From an uncultured bacterium (GTDB lineage: Bacteria > Verrucomicrobiota > Kiritimatiellia > CAIKKV01 > CALHGX01): DNA of 64,000 nt. Below are positions 17,567-26,497 of this stretch, in pieces (position 1 is the stretch's first letter; every line of letters starts with the position of its first letter). The notes under the pieces are model-generated. The model was not told the DNA's origin. It saw only the letters and a list, made by a program, of their open reading frames with translations, and searched no databases. The position numbers and the translations under genes are program-made. The DNA lies in NCBI GenBank assembly GCA_938031185.1, contig CALHGX010000028.1, positions 1 through 64,000 on the forward strand, given 5' to 3'.

Positions 17567-18046
17567 ATGTTGAACGAAGACTACAAAGACATGTTGCAGG
17601 CCTTGGTCGACGAGAAGGTTAAATTCCTTCTCATCGGTGCCTACGCACTTGCCGCCTATGGGTATATACGCGCGACGATGGATATCGACCTCTGGGTCAT
17701 GCCGGCACCTGACAACGCCGATGCCGTGATTCGCGCCATACGCCGCTTCGGCGCGCCCTTGGACAACCTAACCAAGGCCGATTTGGAGAGAGCCGGAACC
17801 GTCTTTCAGATCGGTGTTGCGCCACGGCGCATCGACATCATCACGTCGGCATCCGGCCTCCGATTCGGGGAGGCTTTTTCGCGTTCCTTGGCCGTCAACA
17901 TCGAGGGGATCGAAGTGCATATTCCTTCGATTGAGGACCTCATTCGCAACAAGCGGGCGTCTGGTAGAACCAAGGACCTGGCTGACGCAGAAGCCTTGGA
18001 GGGGCTGAGGAACTCCGAATCGGCTCCCCGTGAACTGACCCGGTAG
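17567..18046 (+). CDS. Nucleotidyltransferase-fold protein (DUF6036-like)
   Basis: A 159-residue protein with a minimal nucleotidyltransferase fold: FLLIGAYALAAYGYIRATMDIDLWV (residues about 18-42) gives the G-[A/G] motif and the DxD-type catalytic pair (DIDLW). GVAPRRIDIITSASG follows (about 80-95), and a C-terminal IPSIEDLIRNKRASGRTKDLADAEAL helix is typical of AbiEii/MNT-like proteins. Such proteins often act as one half of toxin-antitoxin pairs, but no partner is visible here. A perfect 33-base inverted repeat overlaps the last codons, so the natural C-terminus may be altered. The upstream sequence has no strong ribosome site. Confidence 0.7.
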   Translation: MLNEDYKDMLQALVDEKVKFLLIGAYALAAYGYIRATMDIDLWVMPAPDNADAVIRAIRRFGAPLDNLTKADLERAGTVFQIGVAPRRIDIITSASGLRFGEAFSRSLAVNIEGIEVHIPSIEDLIRNKRASGRTKDLADAEALEGLRNSESAPRELTR

Positions 18047-18059
18047 GTCAGTTCACGGG
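18027..18059. repeat. Perfect inverted repeat, 14-base arms
   Basis: CCCGTGAACTGACC, a 5-base loop CGGTA, then GGTCAGTTCACGGG. It overlaps the 3' end of the nucleotidyltransferase gene at the junction with the broken YhcG/IS110 region. There is no T-run. It could be a terminator, a mobile-element end or a recombination scar. Confidence 0.6.
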
Positions 18060-18100
18060 TGCCACACCACCGGTCATGCGGGTCCGCAACCGGCGGTTCC

Positions 18101-18328
18101 GCACTCTTTCGCAATAAAGCCGCCATGCTCGCCAAAGGGCAGACGGCCCGCCCGGAAGACCGCATCAGCCCCGAGGAAGAGATCAAGGATCCCTATGTGC
18201 TGGAGTTCCTGGGGCTCAAGGACGAATACTCCGAAACCGACCTTGAAGAAACCCTGATTCGGCGCTTGGAGACCTTCCTTCTGGAACTCGGCGGCGATTT
18301 CTGCTTTGTCGGCCGCCAGAAGCGCCTG
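18101..18328 (+). pseudogene. YhcG/DUF1016 nuclease-family fragment
   Basis: 76 codons reading ALFRNKAAMLAKGQ, PEEEIKDPYVLEFLGLKD, EYSETDLEETLIRRLE and FLLELGGDFCFVGRQKRL. This is the segment of YhcG-type (DUF1016) proteins immediately before their PD-(D/E)XK catalytic core. The core is absent: at RQKRL the frame passes without interruption into IS110 transposase sequence. The N-terminal part is also missing. The piece is a scar of an IS110 insertion into a yhcG-like gene. Confidence 0.75.
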
Positions 18329-18858
18329 GCGCAAGTGTTGGCCAGCCCCGTCTCGGAGTTGGAGCACATGGAACGGGAATTGCTCGTGGGAAAGATTTGA
18401 CATGTGAACGAGAGCATCCAGAAGCTCGAAGGGCTGCTTCGCGACCAGGGGCCGAAACCGCCGGGCGGGGAGAATATTACCAGCATCAAGAGTATTGGCG
18501 ACACCGGCGCCAGTATCCTGCTTTCGACGATCGGCGACATCGCGGATTTTGCCGATGAGGGCAAACTGGCCGCGTATTTCGGCATTGCTTCCCGGGTCAG
18601 CAACTCCAACGAGACGGAACGCGGCGGTCTGATCACCACAAAGAGTTGCAAGCTGGGACGCACGGCGCTGGTGCAGTGCGCCTTGATCGCCGCCCGCTAT
18701 AGCCCCTATCTCCAGAGCTACTACCGGCGGATGGGGCGAGGGGGACGGGCAAGGCGATCATCGCATTGGCCAGGAAGTTCCTCGGCATCATCTACAAGAC
18801 GTTGAAGAACAACAGGATATTCGAGGGCTTTCCTCGGTTCGTTCTGGCGAACGGCTGA
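18329..18858 (+). mobile_element. IS110-family transposase remnant
   Basis: C-terminal half of an IS110 transposase (Transposase_20 domain): VLASPVSELEHMEREL, then in-frame TGA at 18398-18400, then ESIQKLEGLL, ITSIKSIGDTGASILLSTIG, KLAAYFGIASRV and TSKxCKLGRTALVQCAL-like sequence. Near 18735 a one-base loss moves the frame, which continues GKAIIALARKFLGIIYKTL and ends LANG at TGA 18856-18858. The N-terminal DEDD catalytic domain is absent, so it cannot be autonomous. Confidence 0.8.
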
Positions 18859-18909
18859 GGATCAACAAGAATGATGAAGTGGCCATTCATCATAGGAGGA
18901 GCCGGAGCC

Positions 18910-21900
18910 GTGGATTGTGCGCAGGGTGAGGCAGTGCTCAGCCAGCTTGCGTGGGGGCGTTGCGTCGGGCACACCATCGCCGGCCTATGGCTTTTGCTCT
19001 TCGCCGGCGCTGCTTCTCCTGCGGTCGCGGAGCTCAACTTTCGCCGCACGGTGCTGGACCCCCAGTACTTCGCCTATGAGTGTGACGTGGGCGACGTCAA
19101 CGGCGACGGTCAGAATGACGTGATTGCCGTACAGGAGGGGGCTACCGCCCTCCAAGCATTCCTTGCTCCCGACTGGAACCGCGTCACACTTGTGACGTTT
19201 TCTGGCACTTACCGTTGGCCCCGCGCGGACGACTTCAAGGCTGCGGACCTGGATGGGGATGGCGACTTGGACTTGATCAACCGACTCGGAGCCGGCCCCT
19301 CGGACGATGGTGAAGGGCGCGCGGTATGGTGCGAAAATGTCACGGGCGGAACCTCCTGGGTTGTGCGGGTCATAGGCGTCAGCCTCTCCTACGTCAAGGA
19401 CATCGTTGTGGCGGACTTTGATCGCGATGGCCGTCCGGATCTGGCGTATCGCGAAGACAGCCGGACACAGCTTTGGTTCCAAGATCCAGGGGGCGCGTGG
19501 ACAGAGGTTGTGCTCCATCACCCACCGCATGAGGGCATGGAAGCTGGAGACCTCGATAACGACGGCGATCCAGACCTCGTCCTCAACGGTTTCTGGTTCC
19601 CTACGCCCGACACGCCCGCTGCCTGCCGCGTTGCAGGGAACTACACCAACAAGATCATCGATACGGTCTGGTATACCCAGACTGGCGACTGGACGGCGAA
19701 TTCCTGCAAGGTTGTCGTCGGCGATTTCGATGGCGATGGTTCGAACGACGTCGCCTTCTCCCAGTCTGAGCGCGCGGGCTATGCCGTGACCTGGTACCGG
19801 TCGTCCACCCCTCTCGTTGATGGGGCCTGGAGCAGCCGTCCCGTGGTCACCGTGGACTATTGCCACAATCTGCTGGCGGCCGACTGGGATCTGGATGGCG
19901 ACGACGACCTGCTGGTGGGCGGCATGGTCGGTTCGCTGGACTGCGGCCTGAAACTAATGCTCAACAACGGCAACGGCGCGCAGTGGTCCGTGCACGTGAT
20001 CCAGACTGACGGCAGCTACAGTGCCGAGATGGGCGACATCGAGAACGATGGCGATTTGGACATCGTTGGCATCTACCATTGGAACTCAGCTCCGACATGG
20101 ATCTACCACAACAACGCCGCCGGACCGCCGAGCCTTGATTTCTGGTATTACCTGGAAGCGTCTGCGAGTCATGTTCGGACCTTTGGTCTCGACGCGGCGG
20201 ATGTGGATAGCGACGGCGACCGCGACCTCGTCAGCGGCCCCTACGTGTATCGCAACCCCGGGGGCGCCATGACGGGGGCTTGGACCCGCCTCACGGCTCT
20301 TCCTGACGGACACTGCTTCATGGCCATGGATGTGGATGGCGACGAGCGGGCCGACTTGCTGGGTCTGCAGGATAACCCGGCTGAGAGCCGGATTGACCTC
20401 TACTGGATCGAGGCGGCTGATGCGGGGGCTGGCTCCTGGGCTGCACCGGTTCAGTTCGGCAACATTCCTCGCAGCGATCACGCCGAGGGCTTCCAAGGCA
20501 GCCGACGGGCTCAGATCGTCGCTGGCGGCCGCGAGGAAATCGTGATTTCAACGATGCAGGGGATCTACTGCTTCGAGATTCCTGCCTCGCCCGACGCGGG
20601 TTCGTGGCCTCGCACGTTCGTTTGCACGAACGACTCCGACGAAGGAATCGGTGTCGGCGATATCGATGCTGACGGCTTCTTGGATATTGCCTTCACCAGC
20701 GGGGGCGATAAGGCAGTCCGATGGGCGCGAAATCCCGGCACCGGGACCGGCCATTGGCTTGTCTTCACTATCGGAAGCTTTGCCGAGGCCGACTGGCCGG
20801 ATCGCTGTGCCGTGGCCGACCTCAACGGAGACGGCCGCGCCGATATCGTTGCGACGGAGGAAAATTCCGGCGCAACGGCCGACGCCCTTGCATGCTGGTG
20901 GGAGCAACCTGTCCCCAGCCCGACTAACAGCGGCTGGACGCGGCGCACGATCGCGACTCAGTACACCATGAACAGCATGGACGCCGCGGATTTCGACATG
21001 GACGGGGACATGGATCTGTCTCTCGCAGAGCACCGTGGCACAGAGCGCATCCAGGTGTGGGAAAACGACGGCGCCGGCGTCTTCGCTGTGCATGAGGTTG
21101 GAGCCGGGCGCGAGAGCCATCTCGGCGCGCGGGCGTTTGACCTTGACGGCGACGGCGATTTGGATTTAGCCAGCATTGCTTACGACGACTACACCAAGTT
21201 GCACGTGTGGCGCAACGATTCGCCCGCCGGTACGCCGACGGTCGCCCGGCCGGTGATCACGCCGAACGGTGGAGTTTTTGACGAACCCGTGGCTGTGACG
21301 CTTTCCTGCCCAAGCGCTGGTGCGGAGATTTGGTACACTACCGACGGCTCGATGCCAACGAATCACCCCGGTCTTTCGCTGCTCTACGTACAGGAGCCCT
21401 TAACCGTCACTACGACCGTGACGATCAAGGCGCGAGGATTCAAGACCGACCATACGCCGAGCACGGTCGCCTCGGCGGCATTTGTCGGACCGCAGGTCAG
21501 AACGCCGTCCATTACGCCCCCCGGCGGCTTCTTCTTCGGGACGCAGGCCGTTGCGATCGCGTGCGCAACAACGGGCGCAGTGATTCGTTGGACACGCGAC
21601 GGCTCGGACCCAGATGAGGCAGACGTGGCCTATAGCGGCGCGCTGGCGTTGACAAACTCCGCGGTGGTCAAGGCGCGTGCGTTCCGCAATGGTTTGACCC
21701 CAAGCGTTGTTGCCGCGGCGTCATTCGTCCGTCAGCAGTTCGGCGCGGTGGCGCACTGGCGCCTGGACGAGCGGTTCGGAACGACCGCCATGGATGCCAC
21801 CGGCAGCGGTCGCACAGGCTTGGTGGTCGGTGCGGTGTGGACGGCGGGAATCAAGGACTATGCGCTTGCCTTCGACGGCGCAGACGACCGGGTCTACGTC

Positions 21901-22605
21901 GGCGCGTGGGATGTCGCGGGGACGGCCCTAACGATTTGCACGTGGGTTCGGCTCGACCCGGCGTGCCCCGATAACGACGCGCGCTTGGTGTCTAAAGCCG
22001 TTGGCAGCATGGAGGCAGATCATAGTTGGATGTTATCGCTTACAAGTGTTGGAGCCGACCGACGGCTGCGCGCGCGGTTGAAGACCGGCGGAAGCACGAC
22101 GACGCTGATCGCATCAAGCGGCTCTTTAGCCTTGGACGCTTGGCACCACGCAGCGATGACCTACGATGGGAGTTCGCTGCGGCTGTTCCTGGATGGTGCG
22201 GAGGTTGGCAGTACGGCCAAGAGCGGCGATCTTACCGCTAGTCCAGGGGTTGAGATATGGCTTGGGGCCAACCCTCCGAATTCATATGCGCCGCTGCGCG
22301 GCCTGCTGGACGACGTGCGCATCTACAACGTCGTCCTCGATGGTGCGGCGCTGCAGGCGGTGATGAACGAGGCGCCGACGAGGGCGAGGCCGGTTTTGCG
22401 GAGCATTTCCTCTGGTGCCCAGCCGCCCGAGTGGGTGCTGCAAGTGGAGGGTGAAGTTGGCCACTACTACGTGCTACAGGGGAGTCCGGATCTCGGTTCG
22501 CCGAATTGGAGCGATCTTGCCACGAACGCTGCGTCTGAGCCCGCCTTTTCGGTGGTATTCACCTCCATGTGGCCCCGCGCCTTCTTCCGGGTCTTGGGAC
22601 GCTGA
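18910..22605 (+). CDS. Large exported FG-GAP/LamG repeat protein
   Basis: A protein of about 1231 residues. I chose GTG 18910 because AGGAGG precedes it at about ten bases and a normal signal peptide follows (hydrophobic GLWLLLFAGAASPAVA); an in-frame ATG at 18871 would add 13 residues. Residues about 60-780 carry some 13 FG-GAP/VCBS-type calcium-binding motifs (GDVNGDGQNDV, ADLDGDGDLDL and similar). Two chitobiase-C-like modules follow (ITPNGGVFDEPVAVTL, ITPPGGFFFGTQAVAI), then a LamG-like domain (VAHWRLDERFG, YALAFDGADDRVYV) and the C-terminal YYVLQGSPDLGSPNW domain. Surface or secreted carbohydrate-related adhesion is inferred. It starts 51 bases after the IS110 remnant. Confidence 0.85.
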   Translation: MDCAQGEAVLSQLAWGRCVGHTIAGLWLLLFAGAASPAVAELNFRRTVLDPQYFAYECDVGDVNGDGQNDVIAVQEGATALQAFLAPDWNRVTLVTFSGTYRWPRADDFKAADLDGDGDLDLINRLGAGPSDDGEGRAVWCENVTGGTSWVVRVIGVSLSYVKDIVVADFDRDGRPDLAYREDSRTQLWFQDPGGAWTEVVLHHPPHEGMEAGDLDNDGDPDLVLNGFWFPTPDTPAACRVAGNYTNKIIDTVWYTQTGDWTANSCKVVVGDFDGDGSNDVAFSQSERAGYAVTWYRSSTPLVDGAWSSRPVVTVDYCHNLLAADWDLDGDDDLLVGGMVGSLDCGLKLMLNNGNGAQWSVHVIQTDGSYSAEMGDIENDGDLDIVGIYHWNSAPTWIYHNNAAGPPSLDFWYYLEASASHVRTFGLDAADVDSDGDRDLVSGPYVYRNPGGAMTGAWTRLTALPDGHCFMAMDVDGDERADLLGLQDNPAESRIDLYWIEAADAGAGSWAAPVQFGNIPRSDHAEGFQGSRRAQIVAGGREEIVISTMQGIYCFEIPASPDAGSWPRTFVCTNDSDEGIGVGDIDADGFLDIAFTSGGDKAVRWARNPGTGTGHWLVFTIGSFAEADWPDRCAVADLNGDGRADIVATEENSGATADALACWWEQPVPSPTNSGWTRRTIATQYTMNSMDAADFDMDGDMDLSLAEHRGTERIQVWENDGAGVFAVHEVGAGRESHLGARAFDLDGDGDLDLASIAYDDYTKLHVWRNDSPAGTPTVARPVITPNGGVFDEPVAVTLSCPSAGAEIWYTTDGSMPTNHPGLSLLYVQEPLTVTTTVTIKARGFKTDHTPSTVASAAFVGPQVRTPSITPPGGFFFGTQAVAIACATTGAVIRWTRDGSDPDEADVAYSGALALTNSAVVKARAFRNGLTPSVVAAASFVRQQFGAVAHWRLDERFGTTAMDATGSGRTGLVVGAVWTAGIKDYALAFDGADDRVYVGAWDVAGTALTICTWVRLDPACPDNDARLVSKAVGSMEADHSWMLSLTSVGADRRLRARLKTGGSTTTLIASSGSLALDAWHHAAMTYDGSSLRLFLDGAEVGSTAKSGDLTASPGVEIWLGANPPNSYAPLRGLLDDVRIYNVVLDGAALQAVMNEAPTRARPVLRSISSGAQPPEWVLQVEGEVGHYYVLQGSPDLGSPNWSDLATNAASEPAFSVVFTSMWPRAFFRVLGR

Positions 22606-22888
22606 ACGTCTTGCGGGAGGGCGGCTAGCCGGCATATTGCATGAGTGTGTTGAGGAATGAGCAGATGGCGGGCGGTGTGGCGGAGCTTTGCCCACATCCG
22701 GCCCCTGGGCGACCAATCACCCCCCTGGGCCATTCTCCATGCCGATCCATTCAGTCCTCTCGCTCCCTCGCCATCCTCCATCCGGTCATGCAATACGCGG
22801 GTTAGTCCTTGCATGAGCATGGCTCAAGGGAGGGTGCGCTGTCCTCGAGCTTGCCTGGTTCATTGTTTTTCGAGAAAGTAAGACCCCG
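22606..22888. other. Intergenic region
   Basis: 283 bases before the ABC exporter genes. I see no promoter, hairpin or gene that I can support. TTGTTTTTCGAGAAAG lies just upstream of the next start. Confidence 0.4.
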
Positions 22889-23842
22889 ATGAAAGCATGG
22901 CGGCAGTTTTTTGCGATCTGGCGGCTGACGGTCGTCGAGTTGGCGCGGGATCCTCTATGTGTGTTGCTGACCGCCACCGCCATGATCTTGACGGTGCTGG
23001 TGCCGCCGATCGTCTCCTTTCAACTCGGCGAAGAGACTCGCATGGCGCGCGACGGCGCGCTGGCGTTTCAGCTCGTCTTCGGATTGCTGCTGGCGGGGCT
23101 GGCCGCCTCCAGCACGCTGAACCGGGAACTGCGGGAAGGGACAGCCGCCGGCATCTTCTGTTTCGGCGTGCCCCGCGGCGTCTTCTTTCTCGCCAAGTTT
23201 GCCGGCGTGGCCACCATGGTCGGTTGGTTCGTGTGGTGCCTGATCCTTTCCACCGTGATCAGTATTCGAACCGCGCCCCGCTATTTTGAAACGGATTTCT
23301 TCACGCTCAACCTCTTCATATTGGCGCTGGCGCTGGCGCCGCTGGGCGCGGCTGGGCTGAATTTTTTCGCGCGCCGTCCGTTCTGGTCGTCGGTCCTGCT
23401 GCTCCTGGGCGCGTTGCTGCCCTTGCCGCTTGTCGGCGCGGCGTTTCGCCCCTCGGGCGAAAGCTGGGGGTTGCCTCTGCCGCTGGACTGGCAAACGCTG
23501 CCGGCCAACCTGTTGGTGGCGGAAGCGCTGCTGGTCTTGACGGCGCTGTGCATGATGTTGGCGGCGCGCTTGGACGGGCTGCGCACCATGGCGGCGGCTG
23601 GAGTGATCGTGGCGCTGGGATTGATGGCGGACTACTGGCTCAGCGGGCTTCAGGGCCATCCGATCGCCCATCGTCTTGTCAGTCTGCTGCCGAATTGGCA
23701 GCATTTCTGGATGGCGGATGCCTTGAGCGGCGGCGGCCGGGTGCCGTGGGCGTATGTTTTGCAGGCGGCGGGATATGCCGGGTTGCTGTCCGCCGGTTTC
23801 CTGGGCATCGGCGCAGCCCTTTTTGCCGCCCGCGAGGTGTGA
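22889..23842 (+). CDS. ABC-2-type transporter permease
   Basis: A 317-residue membrane protein with about six to seven helices, beginning with the cytosolic amphipathic start typical of ABC-2 permeases (MKAWRQFFAIWRLTVVELARDPL). ASSTLNRELREGTAAGIFCFGVPRGVFFLAKFAG (about 71-105) contains the coupling-helix-like RELREGT segment that contacts the ATPase. It is followed four bases later by the ATPase gene and then a second permease, so the three products probably form one exporter with a heterodimeric membrane part. The substrate is unknown. Nothing in the flanks (a repeat protein upstream, hisI convergent downstream) identifies it. Confidence 0.8.
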   Translation: MKAWRQFFAIWRLTVVELARDPLCVLLTATAMILTVLVPPIVSFQLGEETRMARDGALAFQLVFGLLLAGLAASSTLNRELREGTAAGIFCFGVPRGVFFLAKFAGVATMVGWFVWCLILSTVISIRTAPRYFETDFFTLNLFILALALAPLGAAGLNFFARRPFWSSVLLLLGALLPLPLVGAAFRPSGESWGLPLPLDWQTLPANLLVAEALLVLTALCMMLAARLDGLRTMAAAGVIVALGLMADYWLSGLQGHPIAHRLVSLLPNWQHFWMADALSGGGRVPWAYVLQAAGYAGLLSAGFLGIGAALFAAREV

Positions 23843-23846
23843 GGCG

Positions 23847-24761
23847 ATGAGCGAAACTGAAAGACCGCACCATGCGCCGGTGATCGAAGCGCGGGGTTTG
23901 TCCAAGACGTTCCGCGATTTTTGGGGCCGTCCAAAGATTCGGGCGGTAAACGGCGTGGACTTCAGTGTGAGCGCGGGCGAAGTGTTCGGTTTGCTTGGGC
24001 CCAACGGATCGGGAAAGAGCACAACGATAAAAATGATTTTGGGACTATTGCGCCCGACATCCGGTGCGGTCAGGGTGTTTGGCCGCGATCCCGGAGACGT
24101 CAGCACCCGGTCGAAGTTGGGATACATGCCGGAGGAATCTGCGCTCTATCGGCACCTGACGCCACGCGAAATCCTTTCCAGTTTTGCGCAACTGGCGGGT
24201 GTGCCTCCCGCGGAACGCGCCGAACATGTCAATACGCTGCTGCGCCTCGTCAATCTGCAGGATGCGGCAGACCGGCTGGTGGGCGAGTTTTCCAAGGGCA
24301 TGGCCCGCCGGGTGGTGCTGGCCCAGGCCTTACTGGCCGATCCGGACCTTCTTCTGCTCGACGAGCCGACTTCAGGACTAGATCCGCTTGGTTGCCGCCA
24401 GGTCAAGAACCTGATTCGGGATCTAGCGAACCGCGGGAAGACGGTTCTTTTGTGCTCTCATCGTCTGGCGGACATGCAGGATGTTTGCGGGCGGGTGATG
24501 ATTCTGGCAGGGGGTGAAGTGTGCATCGAAGGCGCCGTGGCCGATCTGCTGTGCCGGCCGGAGCGATGTCGGATCACTGTGCCGCGGCTTTCAGATGAAG
24601 CGTTGCGGCAGTTGGTGGAAGCCGTACGCCGGATTGCCGCCGCCGAGCCGGAGGTGGATCGGCCCATGCGGACGCTGGAGGACTTGTTTCTTGAAGTCAT
24701 CGAGCGGCGGTTGGTCGCGGGCGACGCCAACTCGCCGCCGAAGGGAAGTCAGGTGCCGTGA
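23847..24761 (+). CDS. ABC transporter ATP-binding protein
   Basis: A 304-residue ATPase of the CcmA/NatA-type exporter class. Visible are Walker A GPNGSGKSTT (about residues 49-58), MPEESALYRHLTPRE with the Q-loop region replaced by MPEE, the signature FSKGMARRV (about 147-155), Walker B LLLLDEPTSGLDP and the switch His in LLCSHRL. The signature FSKGM in place of LSGGQ is usual for this class. ATG 23847 follows GTGAGGCG of the previous gene. The open frame begins earlier, but that part lies inside the permease gene. The C-terminal 80 residues form the regulatory tail seen in ABC-2 exporters. Confidence 0.92.
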   Translation: MSETERPHHAPVIEARGLSKTFRDFWGRPKIRAVNGVDFSVSAGEVFGLLGPNGSGKSTTIKMILGLLRPTSGAVRVFGRDPGDVSTRSKLGYMPEESALYRHLTPREILSSFAQLAGVPPAERAEHVNTLLRLVNLQDAADRLVGEFSKGMARRVVLAQALLADPDLLLLDEPTSGLDPLGCRQVKNLIRDLANRGKTVLLCSHRLADMQDVCGRVMILAGGEVCIEGAVADLLCRPERCRITVPRLSDEALRQLVEAVRRIAAAEPEVDRPMRTLEDLFLEVIERRLVAGDANSPPKGSQVP

Positions 24762-26002
24762 ACATCCTTCGGGCGATCAGCGGATTGACCTGTCGCCTGG
24801 TCATCCGTTCGCGATTATTTGCCTGTCTTTTTTTTCTGCTGCTGCTGGGCGTGGTGGGCCTGCTGCTTACCATCAAAGGGGACGGCACCCCGGCGGGACA
24901 GGTTTACGTGTTGCTGCGGTATGCGCTGGCCTACATTCAGGGGCTGCTTTCCGTGGCCACGCTTTGGACGGCTTGCGCTCTGACCGCCGGCGAAATCGAG
25001 GATCGAACGCTGCAAATGACGTTGGTCCGAGCGGTCCATCGCTGGCAAATCTGGTTGGGGAAGTGGATGGGGTTGCTGGTCGTGAATGCCGCGCTGTTGC
25101 TGTGGGGGAGTGCGCTGATTTTTGGCCTGGTGCAGTGGACGTTGCGCGACAATCTTGAATGTGAGCAGTTGCTGGCCGTTCGGCGCGAGGCTGTTCGACT
25201 GGGCGAAGAGGCGGCTTCGCTGCGGGTGGTGGCGCCTGGTGAGCGGACCGAGTGGCGATTTCGCGTTCTCGGGCGGAGCGTATCCACAGCCGCGCCGACG
25301 CTGGAATACGTGTGGCAGTCGTCCGACCCGGAGCGCCTCAAATTGACGGAAGGCAGGTGGGAGTTCCGGGCGGAAGGCGGCATGCCGATTTCGGTGACGG
25401 TGACCAATTTTACGGGGCGGCGCGGATGGGTGCGCGCGCCGGTCGGCATGACGGCAGGCGCATCCGAGATGACGGTGGCTTTTGAGAATAATAATCGGCG
25501 GCATCCCGTCACATTCGTTTTCACGCCTGAGAATCAGCCGGTGCTGCTGATGCCGGCGGGGACACTGACGGGCAATCTTGGGCGCGCGATATTCGTCTTG
25601 TGGGCCCGTCTGGCTTTTCTGGCGGCGCTCGGCATCACCGTGGGATGCCTACTCTCAACGCCGGTGGCTGCGTTTGTGTCGTTTTCTTGCGTTGTGGTGC
25701 TGGCTTTTTCCGGCTACATCCGTTCCGTTGTGGCCACCGGGGTGTTCTATGTGCCGCATGAGGGGGGAACACCTGAGATGGGGCCTTTGGACGCAGGGAT
25801 CCACGCCCTGTTCCGGGCGGTGGAATGGGTTATTCGCCCGCTGACGGGGGTGGATCCGCTGACGCTGTTGGCGGAGGGGCGGCAGATTGCGGGCGCGGCG
25901 GTGGTGAGCGCGGTTTTTTGGCAGGCGGCCGTTTATGCCGCAGTCTTGTGGCTGGCTGGTTCCTGGCTTTTCTCCCGCCGGGAAATTGGCGCGGTAGCTT
26001 GA
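24758..26002 (+). CDS. ABC-2-type permease with large extracytoplasmic insert
   Basis: A 414-residue membrane protein starting with GTG 24758, overlapping the ATPase stop (GTGA). Hydrophobic segments occur at about 20-40, 55-80, 105-130, and five more after 270. Between about 130 and 270 lies a hydrophilic domain without helices (CEQLLAVRREAVRLGEEAAS, then strand-like WRFRVLGRSVS and WEFRAEGGMPISVTVTNFTG). The topology places this insert outside the membrane. GEIEDRTLQMTLVRAVHRW (about 75-93) is the coupling segment. Together with the two genes upstream it forms an exporter; the insert suggests contact with an extracytoplasmic substrate or partner. Confidence 0.75.
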   Translation: MNILRAISGLTCRLVIRSRLFACLFFLLLLGVVGLLLTIKGDGTPAGQVYVLLRYALAYIQGLLSVATLWTACALTAGEIEDRTLQMTLVRAVHRWQIWLGKWMGLLVVNAALLLWGSALIFGLVQWTLRDNLECEQLLAVRREAVRLGEEAASLRVVAPGERTEWRFRVLGRSVSTAAPTLEYVWQSSDPERLKLTEGRWEFRAEGGMPISVTVTNFTGRRGWVRAPVGMTAGASEMTVAFENNNRRHPVTFVFTPENQPVLLMPAGTLTGNLGRAIFVLWARLAFLAALGITVGCLLSTPVAAFVSFSCVVVLAFSGYIRSVVATGVFYVPHEGGTPEMGPLDAGIHALFRAVEWVIRPLTGVDPLTLLAEGRQIAGAAVVSAVFWQAAVYAAVLWLAGSWLFSRREIGAVA

Positions 26003-26032
26003 CAGGCTGAGAGCCTTATTTCCCGGCAGGGC

Positions 26033-26443
26033 CTACGGATCGAGGTTTTCCAGCATGCCGGTCTGAAAATTCAGCCGCCGGTAATAGCAGTTTCGCGGTT
26101 GCCCATGCTGATTTTTTGTGTGGCAGATGCCGCCGCGCCGCGGGCGAACCCGGTAGAGCAGCGAGTTCTGTTCGCAATTCACGCGCACTTCCACCAATTC
26201 GAACGTTTCACCGGAGGTCTTGCCCTTCTCCCAGAGCTCATTGCGGGATGTGCTCCAGAAGATGGCGGTTCGCTCGGCCACGGCCTTGCGTAACGCCTCC
26301 TCATTGGTGTAGGCGAGCAGAATCACCTCGCCCGTGTCCGCATGCTGGACGGCAACGGGAATTACGTTCGGGCAGCGGTCGGCCACCTTGCGTATCTTAC
26401 CGAAATCCAGCTTCAGCTCGCGGCCTTCTTCAAGCGGGTTCAT
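26033..26443 (-). CDS. hisI: Phosphoribosyl-AMP cyclohydrolase (HisI), divergent metal site
   Basis: Third step of histidine synthesis, opening the ring of phosphoribosyl-AMP. 136 residues from ATG 26443; 26485 is an alternative start. Family landmarks are IPVAVQHADTGEVILLAYTNEEAL, TAIFWSTSRNELWEKGKTSG and GGICHTKNQ. The three zinc cysteines are kept (in VNCEQN, ICHTK and NCYYRR). However, the DCDxD magnesium motif of the family reads NCEQN, and the usual CHTG..(S/T)CF reads CHTK followed by a longer spacer to NCYYRRL. It is the last gene of the fatty-acid operon, 12 bases or more after fabF. Cyclohydrolase activity is likely but the metal site is altered. Confidence 0.8.
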   Translation of the reverse strand: MNPLEEGRELKLDFGKIRKVADRCPNVIPVAVQHADTGEVILLAYTNEEALRKAVAERTAIFWSTSRNELWEKGKTSGETFELVEVRVNCEQNSLLYRVRPRRGGICHTKNQHGQPRNCYYRRLNFQTGMLENLDP

Positions 26444-26497
26444 GCGAAAGACAGCGCTTTCTGTGTCGGCGCATGATGGGGGCATCCGGGGCCGGGT

